Source: an uncultured Pseudomonadota bacterium (lineage in GTDB: Bacteria; Pseudomonadota; Gammaproteobacteria; Methylococcales; Methylomonadaceae). From it: a stretch of DNA of 64,000 nucleotides. Of the stretch, positions 52,816-62,416 are shown piece by piece (the first letter of the stretch is position 1; each line of letters opens with the position of its first letter). The notes under the pieces are model-generated. The model did no database searches. It was not told where the DNA came from and saw only the letters and a program-made list of their open reading frames with translations. The translations under genes and the position numbers were made by a program. The DNA is taken from the NCBI GenBank assembly GCA_903848935.1, contig CAINHO010000033.1, positions 45,340 through 109,339 on the forward strand, written 5' to 3'.

Positions 52816-55233
52816 TTAATGTGCCGTGACACGCGGTGGAGTTTTTTTCGATGATTCAATTTTCGGCACTTCTGTTAAATCAATCACAATCGGTTCACGC
52901 GGAACGGGTTGATATTGCAACGCAATTTCTAAAACCTCATCAATCCACCGCACCGGCTTAATCGTAAGATTCTGCTTAATGTTGTCCGGAATTTCGACTA
53001 AATCTTTTTCGTTTTCTTTCGGAATAATCACGGTCGTAATTCCGCCACGATGCGCCGCGAGTAGCTTCTCTTTTAAACCACCAATCGGCAATACTTCACC
53101 GCGCAACGTGATTTCCCCCGTCATTGCCACATTCGCTCGCACTGGAATTTTAGTCAACGCAGAAATAATCGCTGTACACATGCCAATTCCTGCACTAGGT
53201 CCATCTTTTGGCGTAGCTCCTTCGGGAACGTGAATGTGAATATCGCGCGTTTGAAACACTTCATCTGGAATACCCAAAATTTCTGCACGACTGCGTACTA
53301 CCGTCATTGCGGCAGCAATCGATTCTTTCATCACATCGCCCAACGTTCCCGTCGTTGATGACTTGCCTTTGCCGTTAATGACAGCTGTTTCAATGGTTAA
53401 TAATTCGCCACCTACTGAAGTCCACGCCAAGCCCGTGACGCAACCGATTTGATCTTTTTCTTCCGCTAAACCGTAGCTATAACGTTGTACGCCTAAATAA
53501 TCGTTCAAATTTTTCGTCGTGATTTTAATTTTCGTTTTACGCGGTTTCAACAACAAATCTTTGACTACTTTACGGCAAATTTTAGAAATATCGCGTTCCA
53601 GATTTCGTACACCCGCTTCACGCGAATAATAGCGAATCATGTCGCGCACGGCATCCTCAGAAATATCGATTTCTTTGGCATTCAAACCATTAAGTTTGAT
53701 TTGTTTTGGCACTAAATAACGCAACGCAATGTTGATTTTTTCGTCTTCGGTATAACCCGCCAACCGAATGACTTCCATTCTATCCAACAACGCCGGCGGG
53801 ATATTCATACTATTTGCCGTCGCCACAAACATGACATCAGACAAATCAAAATCTACGTCTAAATAATGATCAGCAAACGCGCTATTTTGTTCAGGATCTA
53901 AGACTTCTAATAACGCCGATGCCGGATCACCCCGTAAATCGGTCGCCATTTTGTCGATTTCATCGAGCAAAAAAAGCGGGTTTCGCACTTTCACTTTAGC
54001 AAGATTTTGGATTATTTTGCCTGGCATTGCACCAATATAAGTGCGGCGATGCCCCCGAATTTCGGCTTCATCCCGCACGCCGCCTAACGCCATGCGAACA
54101 TAAGTCCGATTCGTGGCACGCGCAATTGATTCACCCAACGACGTTTTACCCACACCAGGAGGTCCCACCAAACATAAAATCGGCCCTTTCAATTTATCGA
54201 CGCGCTGTTGAACCGCGAGATATTCCAAAATACGTTCTTTAACTTTTTCTAAGCCGTAATGCTCTTCATTCAAAATCGCTTCAGCCGCCGCTAATTCTTT
54301 TTGAACGTCCGTTTTTTTATTCCACGGCACATTGACGAGCCATTCAATATAATTACGAACAACTGCCGATTCCGCTGACATGGGCGACATTTGTTTTAAT
54401 TTTTTTAACTCATCCAAAGCTTTCGTTTTAGCTTCTTCAGGCAATTCAGCTTCGTCGATTTTTTTGGTCAGTAAATCAATTTCAGTTGCCGCTTCGTCCA
54501 TTTCACCTAATTCTTTATGAATGGCTTTGATTTGTTCATTTAAATAGTATTCACGCTGATTTTTTTCCATTTGTTCTTTGACGCGAACTCGAATGCGTTT
54601 TTCTGTTTCGAGCAAATCGACTTCGCCTTCCATAAAAGCCATTAACGCTTCTAAGCGTTTGCCAATATCTAACGTTTCTAAAATCGTTTGTTTATCAGAA
54701 ACTTTTAAATTCATGTGCGCCGCCATCGTATCAGCAAGCCGACTTGCATCGTCAATTTCAGCCAATGCGTTTAGCACTTCGGGCGGAATTTTGTTGTTGA
54801 GTTTGACGTAATTTTCAAATGAACTGAATGCGGTGCGCTCGATAATTTCTTTTTCTTGATCGGCTGCGTCGTAAGTCTCTTCAACCTCTTCAACACTCGC
54901 ACACAGAAAACCGTCGTGTTTTTGATACTTCGACACCACACACCGTTGATCGCCTTCCATCAACACTTTTACCGTGCCATCTGGTAGTTTTAGCATTTGT
55001 AACACATTAGCGAGCGTACCAACTTCATACAAATCGCTAATTTCGGGCGAATCGACCTCAGCCGATTTTTGTGCCACCAATAAAACTTGATGATTTTCTT
55101 TTATGGCGTTGTTGAGCGCGTCAATCGATTTGTCACGTCCCACAAATAAAGGAATCACCATGTTGGGATAAACCACCACATCGCGGAGAGGCAACACGGG
55201 AATGAGCGCGTAATCAGGCATGATTTCAGTCAT
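52816..55233 (-). CDS. lon: ATP-dependent protease Lon
   Basis: Cytoplasmic AAA+ serine protease, 805 residues. Order: substrate-binding LON N-domain ([26 protein letters not shown]), coiled coil, AAA+ module with Walker [18 protein letters not shown] and Walker B FLLDEIDK, then the proteolytic domain with the catalytic Ser in [11 protein letters not shown] and a Lys about 40 residues later ([10 protein letters not shown]). A heat-shock-type promoter is placed upstream. Its order after clpX and before hupB is conserved. Confidence 0.97.
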   Translation of the reverse strand: MTEIMPDYALIPVLPLRDVVVYPNMVIPLFVGRDKSIDALNNAIKENHQVLLVAQKSAEVDSPEISDLYEVGTLANVLQMLKLPDGTVKVLMEGDQRCVVSKYQKHDGFLCASVEEVEETYDAADQEKEIIERTAFSSFENYVKLNNKIPPEVLNALAEIDDASRLADTMAAHMNLKVSDKQTILETLDIGKRLEALMAFMEGEVDLLETEKRIRVRVKEQMEKNQREYYLNEQIKAIHKELGEMDEAATEIDLLTKKIDEAELPEEAKTKALDELKKLKQMSPMSAESAVVRNYIEWLVNVPWNKKTDVQKELAAAEAILNEEHYGLEKVKERILEYLAVQQRVDKLKGPILCLVGPPGVGKTSLGESIARATNRTYVRMALGGVRDEAEIRGHRRTYIGAMPGKIIQNLAKVKVRNPLFLLDEIDKMATDLRGDPASALLEVLDPEQNSAFADHYLDVDFDLSDVMFVATANSMNIPPALLDRMEVIRLAGYTEDEKINIALRYLVPKQIKLNGLNAKEIDISEDAVRDMIRYYSREAGVRNLERDISKICRKVVKDLLLKPRKTKIKITTKNLNDYLGVQRYSYGLAEEKDQIGCVTGLAWTSVGGELLTIETAVINGKGKSSTTGTLGDVMKESIAAAMTVVRSRAEILGIPDEVFQTRDIHIHVPEGATPKDGPSAGIGMCTAIISALTKIPVRANVAMTGEITLRGEVLPIGGLKEKLLAAHRGGITTVIIPKENEKDLVEIPDNIKQNLTIKPVRWIDEVLEIALQYQPVPREPIVIDLTEVPKIESSKKTPPRVTAH

Positions 55234-55272
55234 AATTTTTTCAAATAAAGTGAAGTAAAAGATGTTTGGGTT

Positions 55273-55298
55273 ATGGGGGAATGTGACAAAAAAACAAG
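55273..55298 (-). promoter_or_regulatory. Sigma-32 (heat-shock) type promoter of lon
   Basis: On the minus strand CTTGTT, 14 bases, CCCCAT(AA), close to the sigma-32 consensus CTTGAA-N13-15-CCCCAT. It is 40 bases upstream of the lon start codon and downstream of the clpX terminator. Confidence 0.65.
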
Positions 55299-55320
55299 CG
55301 GCATCTAAATTTTATCTACA

Positions 55321-55356
55321 AAAAAAGGGATGCTCAACTGAAAGCATCCCTTTTTT
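55321..55356 (-). terminator. Terminator of the tig-clpP-clpX operon
   Basis: Stem GGGATGCT / AGCATCCC with an eight-base loop and A6/T6 flanks, 20 bases beyond clpX and upstream of the lon promoter. Confidence 0.88.
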
Positions 55357-55376
55357 CACGCAATTTTAAATACCGA

Positions 55377-56675
55377 TTAACTTTCCGCTGCGACTTTTTT
55401 AATCGTTTTGCGTTCAGTTTTTTCGGTTTTATAAATTAACGTCGGTTCGACATTGCCTAAAATAACGTCTTTATCAACCATTACTTTACAAATGTTGTCC
55501 GCCGAAGGCAGTTCATACATGGTATTCAACAATACATTTTCGACAATCGTCCGCAACCCACGGGCGCCGGTTTTGCGTTCCATTGATTTTTTAGCAATTT
55601 CCGACAAGGAGTCATCACTGAATTCAAGCTCCGCACCTTCCATTTCAAACAAATGCTTATATTGTTTAATTAACGCATTTTTTGGCTGCGTCAAAATTTG
55701 AATGAGAGCTGCTTCATCCAATTCTTCTAACGTTGCGACAACCGGTAAACGTCCGACAAATTCGGGAATCAAACCGTATTTGATTAAATCTTCTGCTTCA
55801 ACTTCAGCAAATAATTGCCCGATATTTTTGCTTTGATCTTTGGTTTTCACTTCCGCCGAAAAACCAATGCCACCCGTTTCTGAACGTGATTGAATGACTT
55901 TGTCTAAACCGGCAAACGCACCACCGACGATAAATAGCATATTCGCAGTGTTCACTTGAATAAATTCTTGATTCGGATGTTTACGTCCACCTTGTGGGGC
56001 AATCGACGCAACCGTACCTTCAATCAATTTCAACAACGCTTGCTGCACACCTTCACCCGAAACATCGCGTGTCAGAGAAGTATTTTCTGATTTTTTAGAA
56101 ATTTTATCGATTTCGTCAATGTAAACAATCGCTGATTCAGCTTTTTCAACATCGAATTCACATTTCTGCAAAATCTTTTGAATAATGTTTTCAACATCCT
56201 CACCCACATAACCAGATTCGGTCAATGTCGTGGCATCGGCAATCGCAAAAGGTACATCTAATAAGCGTGCCAATGTTTCAGCCAACAAAGTTTTACCTGA
56301 CCCCGTGGGACCAATCAGCAAAATGTTACTTTTGGCGAGTTCAATTTGATTCTTTTTAGACTTGTTATTCTTGTTGTGTAACCGCTTGTAGTGGTTATAA
56401 ACCGCCACCGCTAAGATTTTTTTAGCGCGTTCCTGACCAATAACATAGCCATCTAGCTCGCTTTTGATTTCTTTTGGTTTTGGTAATTTACCTTCATTGA
56501 GTGGAGTCAGTTCACTCAATTCTTCCAGCAAAATTTCGTCGCAAAGCTCAACACATTCGTCACATATATACACTGACGGACCAGCAATCATTTTTCGTAT
56601 TTCATGCTGACTTTTATTACAAAACGAACAATAAGCCAGTTTTTCGTCGTCTTTATTTTTGTCTTTGCTGCTCAT
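55377..56675 (-). CDS. clpX: ClpXP protease ATPase subunit ClpX
   Basis: AAA+ unfoldase of 432 residues. The N-terminal zinc-binding domain (CSFCNKS and CDECVELC) binds adaptors, followed by Walker [16 protein letters not shown], Walker [10 protein letters not shown] and sensor-2 GARGLR. The ClpP-docking IGF-type loop is represented by IGFSAEVKT. It follows clpP by 28 bases. Confidence 0.97.
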   Translation of the reverse strand: MSSKDKNKDDEKLAYCSFCNKSQHEIRKMIAGPSVYICDECVELCDEILLEELSELTPLNEGKLPKPKEIKSELDGYVIGQERAKKILAVAVYNHYKRLHNKNNKSKKNQIELAKSNILLIGPTGSGKTLLAETLARLLDVPFAIADATTLTESGYVGEDVENIIQKILQKCEFDVEKAESAIVYIDEIDKISKKSENTSLTRDVSGEGVQQALLKLIEGTVASIAPQGGRKHPNQEFIQVNTANMLFIVGGAFAGLDKVIQSRSETGGIGFSAEVKTKDQSKNIGQLFAEVEAEDLIKYGLIPEFVGRLPVVATLEELDEAALIQILTQPKNALIKQYKHLFEMEGAELEFSDDSLSEIAKKSMERKTGARGLRTIVENVLLNTMYELPSADNICKVMVDKDVILGNVEPTLIYKTEKTERKTIKKVAAES

Positions 56676-56703
56676 AACTGCCTTCTTTGCCTAAGTCGCC
56701 GGT

Positions 56704-57357
56704 TTATTTGTCTGTTTTATCAACCGCAGTCGCACGATCGGTTAATACCTGATCAATCAATCCGTAAGTTATCGCATCAGTAGCACTTAAAAAGTTGTCT
56801 CTGTCGGTATCTTGTTGAACTTTTTTCAAAGTTTGACCGGAGTGATGCGCCAACACTTTGTTTAATTTTTCCCGAATCAACAAAATTTCTTTCGCGTGAA
56901 TATCGAAATCTGATGCTTGACCTGAAAATCCGCCTAATGGTTGGTGAATCATCATGCGCGAATGTGGCAAACAATACCGTTTACCTTTTGCGCCGCCGGT
57001 CAATAAAATCGCCCCCATACTCGCCGCTTGACCAATACACATTGTACTTACGTCAGGTTTAATGAATTGCATCGTGTCGTAAATCGACATTCCAGCCGTC
57101 ACCGAACCACCTGGCGAATTGATGTATAAATGAATATCTTTATCTGGGTTTTCGGATTCTAAAAACAATAACTGCGCCACGACAAGATTCGCCATGTAAT
57201 CTTCGACTTGACCGACTAAAAAAATCACACGCTCTTTGAGCAGGCGTGAATAAATATCGAATGCGCGTTCGCCACGAGCCGTTTGTTCGACAACCATCGG
57301 CACTAAACCGCCAGCCGCTTGTGTTGCCATCATTTGCGCGAGTTGTTGTGAGTACAT
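56704..57357 (-). CDS. clpP: ClpXP protease proteolytic subunit ClpP
   Basis: Serine protease of 217 residues that assembles into a 14-mer. The catalytic Ser in [11 protein letters not shown], His in [13 protein letters not shown] and Asp in the QQDTDRDNF segment are visible. It starts 17 bases after tig. Confidence 0.97.
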   Translation of the reverse strand: MYSQQLAQMMATQAAGGLVPMVVEQTARGERAFDIYSRLLKERVIFLVGQVEDYMANLVVAQLLFLESENPDKDIHLYINSPGGSVTAGMSIYDTMQFIKPDVSTMCIGQAASMGAILLTGGAKGKRYCLPHSRMMIHQPLGGFSGQASDFDIHAKEILLIREKLNKVLAHHSGQTLKKVQQDTDRDNFLSATDAITYGLIDQVLTDRATAVDKTDK

Positions 57358-57374
57358 ATTTTATTCCGGCTGGG

Positions 57375-58667
57375 TTAAGCGTTCATAACGGTGTTGAAAT
57401 CAACGTTTTCAGTCGTAACCGTTGCTTTTGAGAGCAACAATTCGGTGACTTGTTCTTCCATTGTCATTTGACGTACATCTTTCAAACGGTTTTCATCTTT
57501 GTAATACCATTCAACAACTTGTACTGGATTTTCGTAACTTTTCGCCATATCTTCGATGCGGGCGCGGACTTTATCTTCGTCCACTTTCAATTCATTTTGA
57601 TGAATAATTTCACCAATGATTAAGCCTAACGCAATGCGTTTTTTCGCTTCAATTTCAAACGGTTCACGCGGCAATTGCAACGCACTCAAATCGACTTTAT
57701 TTTTTTTCGCCATTTCTTTATAAGGCTTCAAAAGTTCTTCAACTTCTTCATCGATTAAAGCATTCGGCACAGTCAATTCGACTTTTTCATAAACAGCGGT
57801 GAGCGCAGCATTTTTCAAATTGGCTTTCAATTTGTTGGCTAATTCGCGTTCCATATTTTCTTTAACATCGGTACGGAATCCTTCTACGGTGCCACTTGTC
57901 GTACCGTAGGCTTTCACAAATTCTTCGTCGATTTCAGGTAAAACGCCCGCTTCAACAAGTTTCACTTCAACTTCAAAATCAGCGACTTTACCGGCTAATT
58001 TTTCGTTCGGATAATCTTCTGGAAACGTAATGCTGAAATTTTTCGTATCGCCAGCTTTTAAACCGATTAAGTTTTCTTCAAAACCCGGAATCATTTGGTT
58101 TTCACCCAACTCAACCGCGTAATCAGACACTTTATCGTTAGTGATGCTTTCGCCTTCTACGTTGCCTAAGAAATCAATCGTGACGCGATTTTTTTCTTCC
58201 ACTACTGCATCAACCACTGCCCATGTTTTGCGTTGATCGCGCAATTTGGTAATCATGTCGTCAATGTCGCTTTCTTGAACAGTTGCGATTTGTTGCGTAA
58301 CGGCTAATGAATCAATGCCATCTACAGAAACAACAGGATAAACTTCAAAATTCGCGATATAGCTAAAGCCATCGGTGTTATTAAGACCATCAATGTGTGG
58401 ATAACCGGCAGGATTTAAACCTTGCTCTTTTAACGCATCAAAATAACTAGATTGAATTAAATCAGAAACAATTTCTTCACGCACTTGTGCGCCATACATT
58501 TTTGCGACCACGGTGGTGGGAACTTTCCCACGACGGAAACCATCAATACGCGCTTCTTTGGCGATTTTTTGTAAGCGAGGAGTCATTTGCGCTTGAACTG
58601 CCGATTCTGGCAAAGTGATAGTCATTTTGCGACCTAATTCTGATGTCTGCTCAACAGAAACTTGCAT
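57375..58667 (-). CDS. tig: Trigger factor
   Basis: Ribosome-associated chaperone and peptidyl-prolyl isomerase of 430 residues: the ribosome-binding N-domain with FRRGKVP (the GFRxGxxP signature), an FKBP-type PPIase domain (about 155-240, KNRVTIDFLGNVEGE) and a long helical C-domain. It lies downstream of tRNA-Leu and upstream of clpP. Confidence 0.96.
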   Translation of the reverse strand: MQVSVEQTSELGRKMTITLPESAVQAQMTPRLQKIAKEARIDGFRRGKVPTTVVAKMYGAQVREEIVSDLIQSSYFDALKEQGLNPAGYPHIDGLNNTDGFSYIANFEVYPVVSVDGIDSLAVTQQIATVQESDIDDMITKLRDQRKTWAVVDAVVEEKNRVTIDFLGNVEGESITNDKVSDYAVELGENQMIPGFEENLIGLKAGDTKNFSITFPEDYPNEKLAGKVADFEVEVKLVEAGVLPEIDEEFVKAYGTTSGTVEGFRTDVKENMERELANKLKANLKNAALTAVYEKVELTVPNALIDEEVEELLKPYKEMAKKNKVDLSALQLPREPFEIEAKKRIALGLIIGEIIHQNELKVDEDKVRARIEDMAKSYENPVQVVEWYYKDENRLKDVRQMTMEEQVTELLLSKATVTTENVDFNTVMNA

Positions 58668-58767
58668 TTATTTTTCCCCACACGATTTTTAATTGAAGTT
58701 AGATTTTTGAGTGCCGATCGCGGCTCAAGGATTTGAAAGTTTGAATAACTTTTGATTCGGATATTAG

Positions 58768-58852
58768 TGGTGCGAATGGAGAGACTCGAACTCTCACGGG
58801 GTAACCCACAGGAACCTAAATCCAGCGCGTATACCAATTTCGCCACATTCGC
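58768..58852 (-). tRNA. tRNA-Leu (TAG)
   Basis: Eighty-five bases with encoded CCA, the long variable arm of class II tRNA and acceptor GCGAATG / CATTCGC. The anticodon loop TTTAGGT gives TAG. The anticodon stem CTGGA / TCCTG contains one T-T mismatch (28-42), which is atypical; all other arms pair. Confidence 0.93.
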
Positions 58853-58869
58853 ACGTTAATGAGCTTAGA

Positions 58870-58899
58870 ATTATAGCCGCAATGATGTTTCGGCAACAA
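58870..58899 (-). promoter_or_regulatory. Promoter of tRNA-Leu and tig
   Basis: On the minus strand a perfect TATAAT (58870-58875) with TTGTTG 18 bases upstream (58894-58899). The expected start point is about ten bases before the tRNA. Confidence 0.6.
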
Positions 58900-58921
58900 G
58901 TAGTAATTTATTTTTAGTCTG

Positions 58922-58927
58922 TATAAT
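58922..58927 (+). promoter_or_regulatory. Probable -10 element of ubiA
   Basis: TATAAT on the plus strand, 33 bases before the ubiA start codon. No convincing -35 box at the usual distance was seen. Confidence 0.35.
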
Positions 58928-58959
58928 GTGAATTTTTCATTCTTTTCTGTCTAAACCGT

Positions 58960-59808
58960 ATGCTTAAACATTATTGGCTTTTGGCGCGTTTCGATAAACC
59001 AATCGGCACGTTGATACTCTTATACCCCGCTCTTTGGGCATTATGGATTGCCAGCGATGGGCAACCCAATCTGCTAGTTTTAATCGTGATTTCGCTCGGT
59101 GTAATTGTCATGCGTGCCGCCGGTTGTGTGATTAACGATTATGCTGACCGTGATTTCGACCCACACGTTGAACGCACCCAACAACGCCCGATTGCTGCTG
59201 GACATATTACGCCAAAAGCCGCCCTGATTTTTTTCACTGCCTTATGCTTATTAGCGTTCGGATTGGTTTTATTGCTCAACACGTTCACAATCTTATTATC
59301 CTTTATCGGCGCATTTTTAGCGGCAAGCTATCCGTTTATGAAACGTTACACTCAGTTACCTCAAGCCTATTTAGGCGTAGCTTTTGGATGGGCGATACCG
59401 ATGGCATTTGCCGCACAACTGAACGAAATTCCTACCGTCGCGTGGGTTTTATATGCAGCAGTGATTTTGTGGGCGTTGGTTTATGACACGATGTATGCGA
59501 TGGTCGATAAAGAGGATGATTTGAAAATTGGCGTGAAATCGACCGCGATTTTATTCGGCAATTATGACCGCCACATTATGGGCGCGTTGCAAATTGTAAT
59601 TGTGTTATTGCTCGTTTTAGTAGGAAAAATACAAGATTTAGGCGGGTTTTATTATGTAAGTTTAATAGCGGCGGCGGGCTTTTCGATCTATCAGCAAACC
59701 CTGATTTTTCACCGCGAAAAAAGCGCGTGTTTCAAAGCCTTTTTAAATAATAATTGGTTCGGCTTAGTGGTTTTTATCGGCTTAGTTTTGGATTACGGCT
59801 GGAAATAA
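58960..59808 (+). CDS. ubiA: 4-hydroxybenzoate polyprenyltransferase
   Basis: Membrane prenyltransferase of 282 residues with about nine helices, attaching the polyprenyl tail to 4-hydroxybenzoate in ubiquinone synthesis. The two Asp-rich Mg2+-diphosphate motifs are NDYADRDFD and DTMYAMVDKEDD; the N-terminal RFDKPIGTLILLYPALWALW is typical of UbiA. UbiC is not adjacent. Confidence 0.95.
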   Translation: MLKHYWLLARFDKPIGTLILLYPALWALWIASDGQPNLLVLIVISLGVIVMRAAGCVINDYADRDFDPHVERTQQRPIAAGHITPKAALIFFTALCLLAFGLVLLLNTFTILLSFIGAFLAASYPFMKRYTQLPQAYLGVAFGWAIPMAFAAQLNEIPTVAWVLYAAVILWALVYDTMYAMVDKEDDLKIGVKSTAILFGNYDRHIMGALQIVIVLLLVLVGKIQDLGGFYYVSLIAAAGFSIYQQTLIFHREKSACFKAFLNNNWFGLVVFIGLVLDYGWK

Positions 59809-59815
59809 TCTGCGT

Positions 59816-60805
59816 TTACTGCGTCATTTTTCGCATAAAAACGACTACAAATAACGAAATTGAAAACGCGCCAATAAAAGCTTCCGATGCAGCGATAAAA
59901 CGAGCAAAACCAATCGGTAAAATATCTCCATAACCCACGGTCGTAAACGTAATCACACTAAAATAGAGGCATTCCAGAAAGCCAAATAGATTATGCTCAA
60001 TGCTTTCCTGAGCGTTAAATATCAACATTCCATCGCCATCACGCACACCCAAGAAAAAATAAAACATGGCCGATGTGATAATAACTGACAGTGAAAAACT
60101 AATGACTCGCGACGCATTTTCGCCGTAACCGCACAATATATCGACCAATTTTGACCACAACCACGCACCAGAAAACGGGCGCGTTTGCATTCGACGCATC
60201 ACGCGCTCTAACTGATAAAAATGCCCACCCACATCGTATTGACGACGCTTTTCACTTTCATTGGTCAAATATCGCGCCACCTCTTCTGCTTCGCCATAAA
60301 GTTGTTGCGCTTCTATTTTTTTGCCAGCTTTTTGAGCCGCTATCGCCAACTTTTCTTGCAATAAAATCTTACCCCAATAAGTGTGTTCTAAACGCGCATT
60401 TTCGAGGCGAACGCCTAACAAATTGGCATTTTCTAAATTCGCCTCATTGAGATTGGCATTTTCAAGATTCGCTTTAAATAAACTCGCACCACTCAAATTC
60501 GCCTGAAAAAATCGTACGTCTGCTAGATTCGCCCGCGATAGATTTGCTTTGCTCAAATCCGCATGAAGAAGTCGTGCGCCTATTAAATTCGCGCCCGCTA
60601 AATTCACACCGCTAAGTTGCGCGTTGTGTAGTTCAAAACCTTCAAGCGAATGTCCTTCATTAAATAAATTTTCAAGTCGCGTTTTGATGTCCGGCGTATT
60701 TTTAATAACTTGCGCGTTGTGCCAAAAACAGAATTCAGAATGCCCGTCTGCAAGGTGCTGACACGCATTTTTGTGACCCATATATTTGCAACGAATTTGA
60801 TCCAT
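59816..60805 (-). CDS. Pentapeptide-repeat potassium channel protein
   Basis: A 329-residue two-domain protein. N-terminus: a small Cys/His-rich segment (Cys6, Cys15, Cys26, His29: CKYMGHKNAC ... FCFWH) that could bind a metal. Residues about 55-145 are pentapeptide repeats (A[ND]LxxAxL units such as LAGANLIGARLLHADLSKAN) expected to form a beta-solenoid. Then comes a helical linker and a two-helix ion channel (about 220-325) with the selectivity filter TVGYGD at 289-294. Ligand or regulatory role of the solenoid is unknown. It converges with ubiA and is followed upstream by the TpsB gene, two bases away. Confidence 0.87.
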   Translation of the reverse strand: MDQIRCKYMGHKNACQHLADGHSEFCFWHNAQVIKNTPDIKTRLENLFNEGHSLEGFELHNAQLSGVNLAGANLIGARLLHADLSKANLSRANLADVRFFQANLSGASLFKANLENANLNEANLENANLLGVRLENARLEHTYWGKILLQEKLAIAAQKAGKKIEAQQLYGEAEEVARYLTNESEKRRQYDVGGHFYQLERVMRRMQTRPFSGAWLWSKLVDILCGYGENASRVISFSLSVIITSAMFYFFLGVRDGDGMLIFNAQESIEHNLFGFLECLYFSVITFTTVGYGDILPIGFARFIAASEAFIGAFSISLFVVVFMRKMTQ

Positions 60806-60807
60806 TT

Positions 60808-62379
60808 TTAATAACGTAAGCTGACATTTAAAAGAATTCGATTATTAAAGGCTTTTGTTGTTGTCGCATCGTTTAAAGCCGTTGCAAAGGTCAGATTAGC
60901 ATTCACATATTCACGCCATTGCCACTTTGCACCAACGCCCGTCCCACTTAGATTCCAATCCTTTAATTCACCGGCTTGAGGCTTTTCTTTGGAACCATGA
61001 CCGTAATCATAAAACACAAACGCATTGATTTTTTCCCATGCCGGCGAAGTCAATTCGACTTTTACGATTTGCCCATTATCCGCGCCCGTTTCACGTTGTT
61101 CATAACCCCGCACATCGTAACTGCCACCAATACCTATTTGTTCGCCAGCGATTAACGGTTTTTGACTAAATTGTCCTGTGAGCGAAGTTGAAAGCAACCA
61201 CTGTTCATAAGCCGTTGAAAAGTTCGTACCATAACGAAACAACTGCCACGAAGTATCCGATCCAGCCCGTGATTTGTTATAAAGTAAATCCGTGTTATCC
61301 GAACCCCAACCAGTATTCATCGCCCATTGCACAAAATAACCGCTCCGCACATTTTCAAATGGATATTCAGCTTTGTACGAAATGTTAAACGGCAAACTGC
61401 GAACATTGGTACCGAGTTGTGTTTTTTTGAACTGCACGTCGTTGATAAAATGTTTACTGTCGAAGCCAATATCTAAACTGTGTTCGTACTTTTCCCATTT
61501 CGGCAAAAACTGCTGATAATGAATCCCCATCATTTCACCCGCACCGGTAATCGTTAAATCGGTTGCGACCACACCGTTATTGGAACTGGACGAAGCGTAA
61601 TACATATTCACCCAACCTTTCAGCGCGTAAATCGGCAGCGCGTAAGTGCCACCATATTGTTTAATCGTGGTGGCGTGATCCGGTGGCAACGTGTAAGACG
61701 CATTCACGACATGATCCAAACCCCATAAATTACTGTATTGCGCCCCACCGGTTAATCGATATTCACCTGAACTGTCTGAACCGGTATTATTAAAACCTAA
61801 CGAAAATTGATACGGGCGAGGTTGTTCAACCACTTTGATATTTGCATCAACTTTATCTTCTGTTTCGCTTTGTTTGAACGTAAGTTGAATTTGTTTTGAC
61901 GGGTGTTTATTAGCCACTTTCGTAGATGCTGCTAAATTTTGTGTATTCGGGGAAACGTCTTTTTTCAATTCAGGCAGACTCGCAATCACGCCTTCTTTAG
62001 AAAAATGATTATTACCTTCGATGTTAATGTTGCCGACCCCGAAGGCAATAATTTTGAGTTTGACCTCGCCAGAATTAAGCGATTGCGGCGGTAAAATCAC
62101 CCGATAAAACGAAAAACCTTCGTCACGAATCATCGCTTCCAACCCTTTTCCGACCTCTTGTAGTTCTTTTAAGTCGTAAGATTTTTCTTGAAAGGGTTTT
62201 AGGTACTCCGCCACTTCGTTGTCCGAAACAATCGATTCAATCGGCTCGCCTTCGACCAAAAATTTATGGACGGTAAATTTAAATTTTTGCGGTACAGATT
62301 CCTCCGCAAAGCAAATTGAAGCAGGTAATAAACTCAAACTAAGCGCAAGGCATAATGGTTGTAACATCGAAATTTTCAT
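60808..62379 (-). CDS. TpsB/ShlB-FhaC-type outer-membrane transporter
   Basis: Two-partner-secretion type transporter (523 residues). The start at 62379 gives a signal peptide (MKISMLQPLCLALSLSLLPASICFA); a longer frame from 62454 overlaps the upstream gene. After it come POTRA domains (about 30-170, FKFTVHKFLVEGEPI, VGNINIEGNNHFSKEGV) and a beta barrel ending LNVSLRY with the terminal aromatic. The VRGY motif found in the barrel loop of Omp85/TpsB proteins is present (GGSYDVRGYEQRE). No large filamentous-haemagglutinin-like partner is adjacent; the FecR-domain gene directly upstream is the candidate partner. Confidence 0.88.
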   Translation of the reverse strand: MKISMLQPLCLALSLSLLPASICFAEESVPQKFKFTVHKFLVEGEPIESIVSDNEVAEYLKPFQEKSYDLKELQEVGKGLEAMIRDEGFSFYRVILPPQSLNSGEVKLKIIAFGVGNINIEGNNHFSKEGVIASLPELKKDVSPNTQNLAASTKVANKHPSKQIQLTFKQSETEDKVDANIKVVEQPRPYQFSLGFNNTGSDSSGEYRLTGGAQYSNLWGLDHVVNASYTLPPDHATTIKQYGGTYALPIYALKGWVNMYYASSSSNNGVVATDLTITGAGEMMGIHYQQFLPKWEKYEHSLDIGFDSKHFINDVQFKKTQLGTNVRSLPFNISYKAEYPFENVRSGYFVQWAMNTGWGSDNTDLLYNKSRAGSDTSWQLFRYGTNFSTAYEQWLLSTSLTGQFSQKPLIAGEQIGIGGSYDVRGYEQRETGADNGQIVKVELTSPAWEKINAFVFYDYGHGSKEKPQAGELKDWNLSGTGVGAKWQWREYVNANLTFATALNDATTTKAFNNRILLNVSLRY

Positions 62380-62416
62380 AGCGTTCACAGTTAGGATCTT
62401 TGGATTAGAGTGATAA

